From assembly GCA_015654985.1 (NCBI GenBank), contig JAATFW010000343.1, forward strand, positions 1-37,216: a stretch of 37,216 bases of DNA, read 5' to 3'. Of this stretch, positions 6,484 to 17,322 are shown in pieces. The position numbers were made by a program, and so were the translations under genes. Source of the DNA: Sphingobacteriales bacterium. GTDB lineage: Bacteria > Bacteroidota > Bacteroidia > Sphingobacteriales > Sphingobacteriaceae. The number at the start of each line of letters is the position of its first letter. The first letter of the stretch is position 1. A model generated the notes under the pieces. The model was not told the origin of the DNA, did not search any database, and saw only the letters and a list, made by a program, of their open reading frames with translations.

Positions 6484-8802
6484 ATGGATAAATTAAATCG
6501 AAAGAAGGACGCGCTGGATTATCATTCCCAGGGACGTCCCGGTAAAATCCAGGTAGTACCAACTAAACCTACAAATTCTCAGCGTGACCTTACATTGGCT
6601 TATTCTCCGGGAGTCGCGGAACCCTGTTTGAAAATTGCTGAGAATACAGAAGATGTTTATAAATATACAGCCAAGGGAAACCTTGTTGCTGTGATTAGTA
6701 ATGGAACTGCCGTATTAGGCCTGGGCAATATTGGCCCGGAAGCCGGTAAACCGGTCATGGAAGGCAAAGGCCTTCTTTTTAAAATATTTGCGGATATTGA
6801 TGTATTTGATCTTGAGTTGAATACAACGGACGTAGATGAGTTCGTAACTATTGTTAAGGCGCTGGAACCGACATTTGGCGGTATTAACCTGGAGGATATT
6901 AAATCACCAGAGTGTTTCGAGATTGAGCGCCGGCTGAAAGAAGAGATGAAGATCCCGGTGATGCATGACGATCAGCATGGAACAGCCATTATCTCTGCCG
7001 CTGCATTACTTAATGCCTGTGAACTTCAGAAGAAGAAGCTTGATAAGGTAAAGATTGTTGTGAATGGAGCTGGTGCAGCCGCCATATCCTGTTCAAGGTT
7101 ATATGTAAGCCTTGGCGCACGCAGGGAAAATATCGTTATGATAGACCGTACCGGTGTGATCCGGAGGGACAGGGGTTCATTAAATTCTTTAAAATCAGAA
7201 TTTGCAACCGACAGGAACATCTATACCCTGGAGGATGCCATGAAAGATGCCGATGTATTTATCGGATTGTCTGCTGCTGATATCCTTTCGCCGGAGGTAT
7301 TAAAAACAATGGCAAAGAATCCTATTGTTTTTGCTATGGCTAATCCCAATCCGGAGATTGCCTATGAACTTGCTATTGCTGCCCGTAAAGATGTTATAAT
7401 GGCTACCGGTCGTTCTGATTATCCTAACCAGGTAAACAATGTACTCGGCTTTCCCTACATTTTCCGCGGGGCAATGGATGTAAGGGCTACAACTATCAAC
7501 GAGGAAATGAAAATCGCTGCTGTGAAAGCAATTGCAGATATGGCTAAGAAGCCTGTGCCCGATGCTGTAACGCTTGCGTATAATTTGCAAAATCTGAGTT
7601 TTGGAAAAGATTATATTATTCCAAAACCAATGGACCCGCGTTTGATTACTTCAGTGTCCTCCGCTGTGGCAAGGGCCGCTATGGAATCGGGAGTAGCGCG
7701 TGCGGCTATAACCGATTGGGATGCCTATACTGAAGAACTGGGCAGAAGACTGGGCGGGGAAGATACCCTGTTGCGTACTTTAAGCAACCGCGCGAAATCA
7801 AATCCAAAGCGGGTGGTGTTTGCTGAGGCCGACCACCATAAAATATTGAAAGCGGTTCAGATCGTTAAAGAAGAAGGAATAGCTATTCCGGTGTTACTTG
7901 GAAATAAGGCGAAGATAAGACAGATACTTGACGAATATTGTCTTGACCTTGGTAGTGTAGAGATCGTTGATCCGCTGGAAGAAACTGAATTGCTTGAACG
8001 TTATGCCAATTACCTGTATGAAAAAAGGCAGCGGAAAGGCATTACCCTGTTTCAGGCAAGAAAAATGGTGAAAGACCGGAATTATTTTGGCGCCTGTATG
8101 GTCGAGTTTGGTGAAGCGGATGCTCTTATTTCGGGACTTACCAAAGATTATGGCTCAACCGTTCGTCCTGCCCTGCAGATTATTGGCACTGAACCCGGTG
8201 TGAGCAAGGTTGCGGGGATGTATATGATGCTTACTAAAAAAGGCCCTGTTTTCTTTGGTGACACTACGGTGAACAAAAACCCTACAGTTGACGAACTCGT
8301 AAATATTACAGCCCTTATAGATCATTCTGTCAGGAAGTTTAATATCAGTCCGAGGATCGCCCTGCTTTCTTATTCTAATTTTGGTTCTACAGGGGGCGAA
8401 GTTCCTGAAAAGACCAGGGAGGCTGTACGGATCCTTCATGAGAAACATCCCGGTATTGCTGTGGATGGTGAGATGCAGGCTAATTTTGCCATTAACGAGT
8501 GTCTGTTAAAGGATAATTTCCCTTTCAGCAAGCTTAGCGGTGCTCCTGCCAATACCCTTGTTTTTCCTAATCTTGAATCGGGCAATATTGCTTATAAATT
8601 ACTGCAGGAACTTGGTGATGCAGAAGCTGTAGGGCCGATCCTTTTAGGTTTGAACAAGCCTGTTCATGTATTACAGATCGGTAGTTCTGTTCGCGAAATT
8701 ATCCATATGGTAACAATTGCTGTAGTGGATGTACAGACTAAACAGGAGGAAGCATCTGAAATGCTGGAAAAAAAGGGTACTTTCGGGCTGGTATTGAATT
8801 AA
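6484..8802 (+). CDS. maeB: NADP-dependent malic enzyme fused to a phosphotransacetylase-like domain
   Basis: This cytoplasmic enzyme decarboxylates malate to pyruvate while reducing NADP. The 772-residue length and two-domain layout are those of MaeB. The malic enzyme domain covers about residues 1-430 ([40 protein letters not shown], metal-site [11 protein letters not shown], nucleotide-binding [15 protein letters not shown]). A PTA/PTB domain covers about residues 440-772 ([64 protein letters not shown]). In this family the PTA domain is usually not catalytic and instead binds acetyl-CoA as an allosteric inhibitor. It has its own strong promoter and is followed 30 bp later by ruvA. Confidence 0.97.
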   Translation: MDKLNRKKDALDYHSQGRPGKIQVVPTKPTNSQRDLTLAYSPGVAEPCLKIAENTEDVYKYTAKGNLVAVISNGTAVLGLGNIGPEAGKPVMEGKGLLFKIFADIDVFDLELNTTDVDEFVTIVKALEPTFGGINLEDIKSPECFEIERRLKEEMKIPVMHDDQHGTAIISAAALLNACELQKKKLDKVKIVVNGAGAAAISCSRLYVSLGARRENIVMIDRTGVIRRDRGSLNSLKSEFATDRNIYTLEDAMKDADVFIGLSAADILSPEVLKTMAKNPIVFAMANPNPEIAYELAIAARKDVIMATGRSDYPNQVNNVLGFPYIFRGAMDVRATTINEEMKIAAVKAIADMAKKPVPDAVTLAYNLQNLSFGKDYIIPKPMDPRLITSVSSAVARAAMESGVARAAITDWDAYTEELGRRLGGEDTLLRTLSNRAKSNPKRVVFAEADHHKILKAVQIVKEEGIAIPVLLGNKAKIRQILDEYCLDLGSVEIVDPLEETELLERYANYLYEKRQRKGITLFQARKMVKDRNYFGACMVEFGEADALISGLTKDYGSTVRPALQIIGTEPGVSKVAGMYMMLTKKGPVFFGDTTVNKNPTVDELVNITALIDHSVRKFNISPRIALLSYSNFGSTGGEVPEKTREAVRILHEKHPGIAVDGEMQANFAINECLLKDNFPFSKLSGAPANTLVFPNLESGNIAYKLLQELGDAEAVGPILLGLNKPVHVLQIGSSVREIIHMVTIAVVDVQTKQEEASEMLEKKGTFGLVLN

Positions 8803-8832
8803 TAAAACCTATATAGATCTTCTGAAGCAGGC

Positions 8833-9423
8833 ATGTACGCATATATTGATGGAAAGCTGGTTTTTAAATGTCCCGCATACGTAATAATTGATGCAGGAGG
8901 CATTGGATACCATATTAATATTTCATTAAATACTTACGCGAAGCTGCCGGATGGTGAACGCTGTAAATTATATACCTGGCTTCATGTTAAGGAGGATGGA
9001 CATACATTATACGGATTTGCGGATGAAGGGGAAAGGCGTTTATTCCTTCATCTCATTTCTGTTTCAGGCATTGGCCCCGGAACGGGCAGAATGATCCTGT
9101 CCTCTGTTACCCCCGATGAGATACAGACTGCAATTGTAAAAGGGGATGTTCCGCTGATTAAAAGAATTAAAGGTATAGGGCCTAAATCGGCACAGCGTAT
9201 GATCCTCGAACTGCAGGATAAATTAAAAAAGGAAGGAATTGAAACTTTAACCGAAGGGCCACAGTATAACACTGCAAAAGAAGAAGCCTTATCAGCACTC
9301 GTAATGCTTGGATTTGCTAAGAATGTAGCGGAGAAAGTGTTAGACAGTGTTTCCCAGTCTCAAAAGGATGCGGGAAACCTTTCAGTTGAGCAGCTGATAA
9401 AGTTAGCTTTGAAAAGTTTATAA
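8833..9423 (+). CDS. ruvA: Holliday junction branch-migration protein RuvA
   Basis: RuvA binds four-way DNA junctions as a tetramer and loads the RuvB motor during recombinational repair. The 196-residue length is typical. The N-terminal OB-fold (MYAYIDGKLVFKCPAYVIID) is followed by two helix-hairpin-helix motifs at about residues 76-90 (GIGPGTGRMILS) and 114-128 (GIGPKSAQRMILEL). The mobile C-terminal three-helix domain that contacts RuvB ends the protein (EALSALVMLGFAKNVAEKVL). It lies 30 bp after maeB and 19 bp before sprA. ruvB and ruvC are not nearby. Confidence 0.97.
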   Translation: MYAYIDGKLVFKCPAYVIIDAGGIGYHINISLNTYAKLPDGERCKLYTWLHVKEDGHTLYGFADEGERRLFLHLISVSGIGPGTGRMILSSVTPDEIQTAIVKGDVPLIKRIKGIGPKSAQRMILELQDKLKKEGIETLTEGPQYNTAKEEALSALVMLGFAKNVAEKVLDSVSQSQKDAGNLSVEQLIKLALKSL

Positions 9424-9442
9424 TGTAAATCATTCCATAAGG

Positions 9443-12400
9443 GTGGGACAAAGACCTTTTCTTAATAATTTTTTAAGGATCTGTATTATTGCTGCAATAT
9501 TCCTGCAGAGCAAAGGCTTTGCTCAGAATACTGCTTCAGACAGTCTCAGAATCCCCTATCCATTTAAAGATCTTAAATCCCTGGACCTTAATCCCCGACA
9601 GGGGCCTTATCTGCTAAACCCCTCTAATTTACAAAGGTCGGTAGAATTCGATCCTGTAAACCACCGGTATATTGTTACTGAAAAGATTGGTGAACATTTA
9701 TACCGCCCCCCTCAATATTTCACTATAGAAGAGTATCAGCGTTATGAAGCAGAACAGCTTAAACGCCAGTATTGGAGACAGCTTGCTGACACTACCGCCG
9801 CGCGGATAAAGCAGGAGGGCTTTATTCCCTCTATCGAGGTAAACAGCCGCGCCTTTGAACGTATTTTCGGAGGTTCTACCATTGATATTCGTCCTCAGGG
9901 CTCTGCTGATCTTACTCTTGCAGGCCGTTTAAGCAAAAACCAAAATCCATTGCTTAACGAAAGGCAGCGTAAGCAGCTCAACTTCGATTTTGATCAGCGT
10001 ATTCAAATGAATGTTACCGGCCAGATCGGTACTAATTTTAAGATAGCAACCAACTATAACACTGAAGCGCAGTTTGACTTTGAGAACCAGATCAAACTGA
10101 ATTATGAGGGAAAACCTGATGAAATTATCCAGAAGATAGAGGCCGGGAATGTTAGCCTGCCTTTGAATTCGTCGCTGATCAGCGGAAGCCAGGCCCTGTT
10201 TGGAATTAAAACCCAGTTGCAGTTCGGTAAACTGAATGTTACCAGTGTATTTTCGCAGCAGCAGTCGCAGCAAAAGGAAATTACAATTACCAATGGTTCG
10301 CAGCAAAACGAATTTAGCATCAGTGCGGATAATTATGAGGCAAATAAACACTATTTCCTGGCGCAATATTTCAGAAATAACTATAACAATGCCCTGAAGA
10401 ACCTCCCTCTTATTGCTTCTAATATCAACATCACGAAAATAGAAGTATGGATTACCAACAGAAATAACAGCACGACTGATTCAAGGGATGTGCTGGGATT
10501 GATGGATCTGGGGGAAAACAGTCCTTATGATGCGCGGCAGGTACGTGCGGGCGGATCTAACCTGCCGGCTGCAGGCCCTCTGAATGATCCGGCGTTCCCG
10601 CAGCAGTCAAATAATCTTTTACAGAACCTGTTAAATTATTCCGGAGATGTTAGAAACACCAGTTCTAATGCGGTTACTGAGTACTTTCAGGGCAACGGGG
10701 GAACGGAAAATTATTCCAAACTTACCTATGCCCGTAAACTTAGCGACCGGGAGTTTACGCTGAATCCGCGGCTGGGTTATATTTCACTTAATTCGGCTTT
10801 AAATGCTGATGAAGTACTTTCGGTTGCTTTCAGGTATACTTACAACGGCGTAGAATACCAGGTTGGTGAGCTTTCTGCCGATGTGCCGGTTGATCCGGCT
10901 AATCCAAAGATGTTGTTTGTAAAACTTCTTAAAAATGAGGTTCTTAAGACCAGTTTGCCTACCTGGGACCTGATGATGAAGAACATATATTCGTTAGGGG
11001 CTTATCAGGTAAGTACAACGGATTTCAGGCTTAATATTTACAGGCTGGATGAAAATAGCGGAGTGGAAACTCCCACGATTAATGAAGGTATCAATACGAG
11101 CGGGAAGCGATGGCTGCAGTTAACGAATCTCGACAATTTAAACCAGGCAGGAGAGAAAACGCCTGATGGCTTTTTTGATTTTATTGAAGGGATTACCATT
11201 GATCCCCTTAACGGAAGGATTACCTTTCCTCTGGTTGAGCCTTTCGGTTCAGACCTGGCGTCGAAGTTTAACCCGGCAGAGGCGAATCTGAAGGCGAAAT
11301 ATGTGTTCCAGCAATTGTATGATCTTACCAAATCTGACGCCCAGCAACTGTACCCCGGGCTTAACCGCTATGCTATCAAGGGAACTTATCAATCGCAGGT
11401 GAGTTCGGAATTTCAGTTAAATGCCATTAATATTCCGCCCGGCTCTGTTCAGGTTACCGCCGGAACGCTTCCTTTGGTTGAAGGGACTGATTTTACCGTA
11501 GACTATAATATAGGACGGGTGCGGATCCTGAATGAGGCCCTTCTCAATTCAGGGCAGCCTATCAGGATCAAGATGGAGAATAATGAGCTTTTTGGTCTGC
11601 AGCAGCGTTCGTTATTTGGAACTCACCTGGATTACAGGGTAAATAATAAGCTGAATCTCGGCGGTACTATCATGAACCTTACTGAGAAACCCCTAACGGC
11701 TAAAGTGAATCTCGGTGAAGAGCCGATTTCTAATACCATGTGGGGATTAGATGCGAATTACAGTTCGGATTCGCGCTGGCTTACGAAGATGGTCGATAAA
11801 ATCCCTTTCATTGAAACGAAAGAACCTTCTTCACTGACGTTTTCAGGCGAGTTTGCCAATCTTATACCGGGTCACCCAAGTTCATTGAATTTCGCAGGCA
11901 GTAAAAACGGAGTCAGCTATCTTGACGATTTTGAAGGAAGTAAATCGGTTATAGATTTGAAGAGTAACATAGGATGGCAAATATCAGGAACTCCCAATAC
12001 TACAGCAAGGCTTTTTCCCGAATCAGAGTTGAGTGACAATCTGGAATATGGGTTTAACCGGGCCAGGCTTGCTTTTTATAATATTGACCCTATTTTTTTT
12101 AACAGAAGTAACTCCCAGACTCCGGCAAATATCAGGAGAAATGTCAGTGAGCAGTCGAATCATTATGTGAGGGAGATCCTGGAGCAGGAAGTTTTCCCTT
12201 TAAAGCAGTCTGTTACCGGGCAGCCATTAACACTTCCAACCTTAGATCTTGCATACTATCCAAACATCAGGGGCCCTTATAACTATGCCATTACAGGAGT
12301 CAATTCGGATGGTACGCTTGCTAATCCTAAAACCCGTTGGGGTGGGATATTCAGGAAGATGGAGACTACTGATTTTGAAGCTCAGAATATTGAGTTTATT

Positions 12401-15400
12401 GAACTTTGGGTGATGGATCCGTTTATGTATAAGCAGAATTCCCAGGGGGGCGACCTGTACTTTAACCTTGGAAATATTTCTGAAGATATATTAAAGGATG
12501 GCCGCAAGTCTCTTGAAAACGGCCTCGCACCAGATGGCGACCCATCGCGCGCTGACACCACTGCATGGGGCAGAGTACCTAAACTTCAGCCGGTTATTCA
12601 GGCGTTCGATAATAATCCGCAGGCAAGGCAATATCAGGATGTGGGGCTTGACGGTTTAGCCGATAATGACGAGGCCGTGCATTTTTCAGGCTTCGTAAAC
12701 CAGGTTAAAGGCCGGTTGAACAGCGAGGCTGCAGCACAGATCAGTGCCGACCCCTCATCCGATGATTATCAGTATTTCAGGGGAGGGGATCTCGAAAGTA
12801 ATAATGCGGGGATACTGAAGCGGTACGAGCGGTATAACGGAACGGAGGGAAATTCTAAAACTACCGCTCAGTCTATCGCGGAGACAGGAATTGATAATTC
12901 GGCTGCTACGTCTCTCCCCGACGGCGAGGATATCAACCGGGATAATAACATGTCGCTTACCGATGAGTTTTATGAGTATAAAGTTTCTATCAGGCCGCAG
13001 GATATGATGGTAGGACAGAACTTTATTACCGATAAAGTTACTTCAACTGTTAAGCTGGCTAATGGCAGCAGTCAGCCGGTAACCTGGTATCAGTTCAGAA
13101 TTCCTGTTTCGCAATTCCAGGGGAAGATTGGGAATATTGAAGACTTTAAGTCTATCCGCTTTATGAGGATGTTTATGACCAACTTTGAGGATACGACAGT
13201 CCTTCGTATGGCCCGCTTACAGTTAGTAAGAGGCGAATGGCGGCAGTTTAATGCACAAAATACTTCTGAAAATGTAATTGTTGATCCATCTCTGGCAACT
13301 AATAGCCCGGATAACTCAACTCTCGATGTCAGTACGATCAATATTGAAGAGAATGGAAAAAGGTCGCCCATCCCCTATGTGGTGCCGCCCGGTATTGAAA
13401 GAGAACGTGATTTAAGTAATTATACAGGTGAAACCCAGCTTAATGAGCAGTCGCTTGCCATTACGGTAAAGAACCTCAGAGACGGATATGCAAGGGCTTC
13501 TTTTAAAACGGCCTATAATGATTTCCGCTCATATAAAAGGCTGGAGATGTTTATACATGCAGAAGGCGACCAGCTACAGGACAATGATGTTTCTGCAATC
13601 ATCCGTCTGGGCACAGATAACCAGGAGAACTATTATGAGTATGAAATCCCTTTGAAAATCACTAACCCCGGTACAGCGGACCCTTATTCTGTGTGGCCAA
13701 CGGTTAATAATCTGGATCTGGAGCTTAAAAAGCTGCAGGTAGCAAAGGCGGCCAGGAATGAAGCTTTGCTGAATGGCGCGCCCTGGCCTGTAACCACCCC
13801 CTTTCATTATAGCGATGGAAATAATATTATTACGGTTGTAGGGCAGCCTGATCTAAGTAAGGTAAGGGTCTATATGCTGGGAGTGCGGAATCCTTTAAGA
13901 AAAAGCGACCGGTCGTCTGATGATGGGCTCGATAAAAGCGCTCAGGTGTGGTTTAATGAGATGCGGCTTACAGAATTTGATGAGCAGGGTGGCTGGGCTG
14001 CTACAGCAAGAGTAAATGCGAAACTTGCAGATTTTGCTGATGTTACTGTTTCCGGGAGTAAAAGCACTGTAGGTTTTGGTTCTATTGATAAGAGAGTAAG
14101 TGAACGGAACAGAAGCGACGACCGGTATTTCGAGTTGTCGTCGAACATGGAACTCGGAAAGTTCTTCCCTGAGAGAACGGGGATTAAAATACCGGTGTAT
14201 GTTAACTTTTCTACCCAAAGGAGCATTCCTCAATACGATCCGCGCTCTCCTGATATTGAACTTGATGCCGCCCTGCAGTCGCTTTCAGAAAGTAAGCGCG
14301 ACTCATTGCACATGATCGTTGATGACTATACACGCCGGCGGAGCATTAATTTTACCAATGTAAGAAAGATCAGGACAGACCCTCAGGCTAAAATCCATCT
14401 TTGGGATATTGAAAATTTCAGCCTGAGTTATGCTTATACTGAGTATGATCATCGTGATTATATAAATGAGCTTTCATTACAGAAAACTTACCGCGCCAGT
14501 CTGGCTTATAATTATAGCAGCCAGGCAAAATATATTACTCCTTTTAAAAGAATTTTTAAATCGAATGCGTTATCGTTACTTCGCGATCTGAATTTTAATC
14601 TGAAACCATCCGCTTTGAATTTCAGAATGGATGCTGACCGGCTTTACTCAGAAAACACACTTCGCGATAATAATAATATCGATAGTCTCGGATCGACCAC
14701 GTATAATAAAAACTTCCAGATGACCCGCCTCTATGGGATAAGCTGGAACCTGACAAGATCCATGCAGATTGATTTTAATGCCACTAACTTTTCGATTATT
14801 GATGAGCCGCAGGGGAAGCTTAACGGATTGGCCAGGGATACTATGTGGAATAACCTGAAGAAGCTGGGACGTACTACAGATTACAGCCATTCTGTGAATA
14901 TAAACTATACTGTTCCGGTCAATAAGATCCCGGGGCTTGGCTGGACCAGCCTTATTGCCCGTTACGGCACCAATTTTAACTGGAAGACTGAGCCTCTTGC
15001 TACTCTCAGAGATCCGGATATCGATCTGGGCAATACTATTCAGAACTCCCGTGTCATACAGTTAAATCCTTCGTTGAATTTTACCGCGCTTTACAGCAAA
15101 TTTGGTTTCCTGAAAGGCCGGGGCACAGACGGCGTTTCTTTTCTGACCGATGCATTAACCAGTATTAAAAATATATCAGGAGCATATACACGTACCGAGG
15201 GGACATTCCTGCCCGGCTATCTTCCTAAAACTAATCTTTTTGGATACGATTTTGATGCAAATGCACCGGGCCTGGGCTTTATATTCGGCAGCCAGAAGGA
15301 TATCAGGAGCAAAGCAATTGCCAGAGGCTGGATCAGCAGGGATACTTTGCAGAATCAGCTATATATTACTACGCGGAAAGAGGATCTGAATTTCAGGGGA

Positions 15401-16486
15401 ACCATTGAACCGGTCCGTGATCTGAGGATAGAATTAACAGGACTGAAGAGCCAGAGTTTTAATTATTCTTCTAATTTTAAATACAACCAGGAGACCAGCG
15501 GCTTTGAGAACCAGAGTGCCGTAACTACGGGCGATTTCAGTATTTCATATTTTACATTACGGACTGCTTTTAAGGGAAATTCGGGTGAGGGAAAATCAAA
15601 TCTTTTCAGAAAATTCGAACAATACAGATCTATCGTTTCACAAAGATTTGGAAGTATGAATCCCAATTCAAATGGCAGGGTGGATAATTATGCTGACGGC
15701 TATGGGAAGAATTCACAGGATGTTATTATTGCATCCTTTATAGCGGCCTATACAGGAAGCGATCCTGACCGTGCCGGATTAAAAAGCTTTCCTAAAATAC
15801 CTTTTCCAAACTGGAGGATATCTTATAACGGGCTGACTAAATACGATCTTTTCAGCGACTTGTTCTCTTCTTTCGATCTGAGCCATACCTACCGTTCTAC
15901 CTATACTGTAAGTGGCTTTAGCTCGCTGGTGAGATACAATGAAGCAAACGGATATTCAAGTGTTAAGGATGCACAGGGTAACTTCCTCCCGTTTTACCAG
16001 TTTTCCCAGGTAATTTTATCTGAACAATTTGTGCCTCTGCTTGGAGTGGATTTCAGGTTGAAAAATAATGTGACCGCTAATTTTGAGTACCGGAAGTCGA
16101 GGATCTTAAGCTTAAGCCTTTCTAACAGTCAACTGGCACAGCAGGACCAGAACGGCATTGTTTTTGGATTTGGATACCGCAGTAACCAGTTCCGTTTCCC
16201 TTTTGGTCTGTTTGGCGGACGCAAACTTAGCAACGACATGAATTTTAAGGTGGATATTGCAGTGGATGATAACAAAACAGTAATTTACAGGGCAGATGTG
16301 GTGGATGCTGAAGTATCTTCGGGCGCCAAAAACATTACCCTGAGACCCTCTGTGGATTATGTATTGAACCAGCGTTTAAATGTGCGGTTGTTTTACGACG
16401 GGAATATTACCAAACCATACACTTCGCAAACGTTCAATACCTCATATAGTAATTTTGGAATTAATCTGAGATTTACCATACAATAG
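9443..16486 (+). CDS. sprA: Cell-surface protein SprA/Sov, type IX secretion system translocon
   Basis: SprA is the giant outer-membrane beta-barrel through which the Bacteroidota type IX secretion system moves its cargo, and it is needed for gliding where that occurs. The 2347-residue length fits the family (about 2300-2500). A signal peptide ends near residue 27 (SKGFAQNTASD). SprA-like text includes GEFANLIPGHPSSLNFAGSK and SYLDDFEGSKSVIDLKSNIG, the highly conserved region of the family, plus FIELWVMDPFMY and AQVWFNEMRLTEFDEQGGWA. The C-terminus is a run of amphipathic strands ending in NFGINLRFTIQ. The GTG at 9443 is the only start that preserves the signal peptide, with AAGG just upstream. 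It is 19 bp after ruvA, so readthrough is likely. Other T9SS genes (gldKLMN, porV, sprE) are not in the window. Confidence 0.97.
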   Translation: MGQRPFLNNFLRICIIAAIFLQSKGFAQNTASDSLRIPYPFKDLKSLDLNPRQGPYLLNPSNLQRSVEFDPVNHRYIVTEKIGEHLYRPPQYFTIEEYQRYEAEQLKRQYWRQLADTTAARIKQEGFIPSIEVNSRAFERIFGGSTIDIRPQGSADLTLAGRLSKNQNPLLNERQRKQLNFDFDQRIQMNVTGQIGTNFKIATNYNTEAQFDFENQIKLNYEGKPDEIIQKIEAGNVSLPLNSSLISGSQALFGIKTQLQFGKLNVTSVFSQQQSQQKEITITNGSQQNEFSISADNYEANKHYFLAQYFRNNYNNALKNLPLIASNINITKIEVWITNRNNSTTDSRDVLGLMDLGENSPYDARQVRAGGSNLPAAGPLNDPAFPQQSNNLLQNLLNYSGDVRNTSSNAVTEYFQGNGGTENYSKLTYARKLSDREFTLNPRLGYISLNSALNADEVLSVAFRYTYNGVEYQVGELSADVPVDPANPKMLFVKLLKNEVLKTSLPTWDLMMKNIYSLGAYQVSTTDFRLNIYRLDENSGVETPTINEGINTSGKRWLQLTNLDNLNQAGEKTPDGFFDFIEGITIDPLNGRITFPLVEPFGSDLASKFNPAEANLKAKYVFQQLYDLTKSDAQQLYPGLNRYAIKGTYQSQVSSEFQLNAINIPPGSVQVTAGTLPLVEGTDFTVDYNIGRVRILNEALLNSGQPIRIKMENNELFGLQQRSLFGTHLDYRVNNKLNLGGTIMNLTEKPLTAKVNLGEEPISNTMWGLDANYSSDSRWLTKMVDKIPFIETKEPSSLTFSGEFANLIPGHPSSLNFAGSKNGVSYLDDFEGSKSVIDLKSNIGWQISGTPNTTARLFPESELSDNLEYGFNRARLAFYNIDPIFFNRSNSQTPANIRRNVSEQSNHYVREILEQEVFPLKQSVTGQPLTLPTLDLAYYPNIRGPYNYAITGVNSDGTLANPKTRWGGIFRKMETTDFEAQNIEFIELWVMDPFMYKQNSQGGDLYFNLGNISEDILKDGRKSLENGLAPDGDPSRADTTAWGRVPKLQPVIQAFDNNPQARQYQDVGLDGLADNDEAVHFSGFVNQVKGRLNSEAAAQISADPSSDDYQYFRGGDLESNNAGILKRYERYNGTEGNSKTTAQSIAETGIDNSAATSLPDGEDINRDNNMSLTDEFYEYKVSIRPQDMMVGQNFITDKVTSTVKLANGSSQPVTWYQFRIPVSQFQGKIGNIEDFKSIRFMRMFMTNFEDTTVLRMARLQLVRGEWRQFNAQNTSENVIVDPSLATNSPDNSTLDVSTINIEENGKRSPIPYVVPPGIERERDLSNYTGETQLNEQSLAITVKNLRDGYARASFKTAYNDFRSYKRLEMFIHAEGDQLQDNDVSAIIRLGTDNQENYYEYEIPLKITNPGTADPYSVWPTVNNLDLELKKLQVAKAARNEALLNGAPWPVTTPFHYSDGNNIITVVGQPDLSKVRVYMLGVRNPLRKSDRSSDDGLDKSAQVWFNEMRLTEFDEQGGWAATARVNAKLADFADVTVSGSKSTVGFGSIDKRVSERNRSDDRYFELSSNMELGKFFPERTGIKIPVYVNFSTQRSIPQYDPRSPDIELDAALQSLSESKRDSLHMIVDDYTRRRSINFTNVRKIRTDPQAKIHLWDIENFSLSYAYTEYDHRDYINELSLQKTYRASLAYNYSSQAKYITPFKRIFKSNALSLLRDLNFNLKPSALNFRMDADRLYSENTLRDNNNIDSLGSTTYNKNFQMTRLYGISWNLTRSMQIDFNATNFSIIDEPQGKLNGLARDTMWNNLKKLGRTTDYSHSVNINYTVPVNKIPGLGWTSLIARYGTNFNWKTEPLATLRDPDIDLGNTIQNSRVIQLNPSLNFTALYSKFGFLKGRGTDGVSFLTDALTSIKNISGAYTRTEGTFLPGYLPKTNLFGYDFDANAPGLGFIFGSQKDIRSKAIARGWISRDTLQNQLYITTRKEDLNFRGTIEPVRDLRIELTGLKSQSFNYSSNFKYNQETSGFENQSAVTTGDFSISYFTLRTAFKGNSGEGKSNLFRKFEQYRSIVSQRFGSMNPNSNGRVDNYADGYGKNSQDVIIASFIAAYTGSDPDRAGLKSFPKIPFPNWRISYNGLTKYDLFSDLFSSFDLSHTYRSTYTVSGFSSLVRYNEANGYSSVKDAQGNFLPFYQFSQVILSEQFVPLLGVDFRLKNNVTANFEYRKSRILSLSLSNSQLAQQDQNGIVFGFGYRSNQFRFPFGLFGGRKLSNDMNFKVDIAVDDNKTVIYRADVVDAEVSSGAKNITLRPSVDYVLNQRLNVRLFYDGNITKPYTSQTFNTSYSNFGINLRFTIQ

Positions 16487-16504
16487 GAAGGACAACAATT
16501 TCCC

Positions 16505-16535
16505 TTGCTCAAATCCTTTCAAAACAATATTTTTG
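16505..16535 (+). promoter_or_regulatory. gcvH promoter
   Basis: TTG (16505-16507), a 20-bp spacer and TATTTTTG (16528-16535) fit the Bacteroidota promoter consensus. The -7 box ends 14 nt before the ATG at 16550. It shows that the longer ORF start at 16505 lies inside the promoter and is not used. Confidence 0.6.
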
Positions 16536-16549
16536 GAACAAAAAGTATC

Positions 16550-16930
16550 ATGAATTTTCCCCAGGAATTAAAGTACACAAAAGATCACGAATGGATCCGT
16601 TTGGACGGCAGCGAAGCGTACGTTGGTATCACTGAATTCGCACAGCGTGAACTCGGCGACATTGTTTATATAGATATTAACACCGTGGGACAGGAAGTTT
16701 CGCAAAATGAAGTGTTTGGAACCGTGGAAGCCGTGAAAACAGTATCCGATCTGTTTATGCCCGTAACTGGTAAAGTGCTTGAGATTAACAGCCTTCTGGA
16801 TGCCTCACCGGAACTTGTCAACCAGGATCCTTATGGCGATGGCTGGATGGTCAAAATCGCTTTGAATTCTGAATCCGACCTCAATACTCTTCTTTCTTCT
16901 GAGGAATATAAGTCACAGATAGGGGCCTGA
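16550..16930 (+). CDS. gcvH: Glycine cleavage system H protein
   Basis: GcvH carries the lipoyl arm that shuttles the aminomethyl group between the P, T and L proteins of glycine cleavage. It is also a lipoate relay in some bacteria. From the ATG at 16550 it is 126 residues, a standard GcvH length; the track start at 16505 adds 15 unconserved residues that overlap the promoter. Family text includes [30 protein letters not shown]-type text ([10 protein letters not shown]) and the lipoylation segment [18 protein letters not shown], where Lys63 is the lipoyl site. The C-terminus reads [13 protein letters not shown]. Its stop codon overlaps the next gene (ATGA), so vanZ is translationally coupled. 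The P and T proteins are not here. Confidence 0.97.
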   Translation: MNFPQELKYTKDHEWIRLDGSEAYVGITEFAQRELGDIVYIDINTVGQEVSQNEVFGTVEAVKTVSDLFMPVTGKVLEINSLLDASPELVNQDPYGDGWMVKIALNSESDLNTLLSSEEYKSQIGA

Positions 16931-17322
16931 TGATGAATGCATTAAAGTACCAGTACCTGGCCGTTATATGGTCAGTCCTGGTGCTCATCCTTTGTGATAT
17001 GCCAATGGGTGCTACCGATGGAGTGCCGGTATTCGAGGGCTTTGATAAACTGGTCCACACCGGTTTCTTTTTTGTTTTATCGGTTTTTATGTTCTATGGA
17101 AAAATCAGGCAACATAAAAGCTATTCATTCCGTATAATAAGCGTTCTTACAGTTTTTCTTATTTCTGCTTCTTTTGGCGGCCTGATAGAATTGTTGCAAT
17201 GGAAGGTCTTTACTTACAGGTCTGCTGACTGGTGGGACTTCTTTTGTGATGTTGTGGGATCTGCAATGGGTGTTTTTAGTTATATTTTTCTTCATAGAAC
17301 AGGATATGAAAAGTCTGCGTAA
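16930..17322 (+). CDS. VanZ-family membrane protein
   Basis: This 130-residue inner-membrane protein has about four helices. The family signature is visible: the FDKLVHTGFFFVLSVFMFYG helix, then GGLIELLQW and RSADWWDFFCDVVGSAMGVF. VanZ itself confers low-level teicoplanin resistance by an unclear mechanism. The small chromosomal homologues like this one have no established function, so a resistance role should not be assumed. It starts on the ATGA overlap with gcvH. Two Met codons lie in tandem at 16930 and 16933, and the second is equally possible. The last 17 bp overlap the start of the small lipoprotein gene. Confidence 0.85.
   Translation: MMNALKYQYLAVIWSVLVLILCDMPMGATDGVPVFEGFDKLVHTGFFFVLSVFMFYGKIRQHKSYSFRIISVLTVFLISASFGGLIELLQWKVFTYRSADWWDFFCDVVGSAMGVFSYIFLHRTGYEKSA

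Noticed and set aside
16486-16550. Glycine riboswitch upstream of gcvH
   Set aside because: Only 63 bp separate sprA from gcvH and they are filled by a promoter, too short for the aptamer.
16930-17322. Glycopeptide resistance role for the VanZ-family gene
   Set aside because: No vanRS, vanHAX or mobile element is nearby, and chromosomal VanZ-family genes beside gcvH/sprA are housekeeping in appearance.
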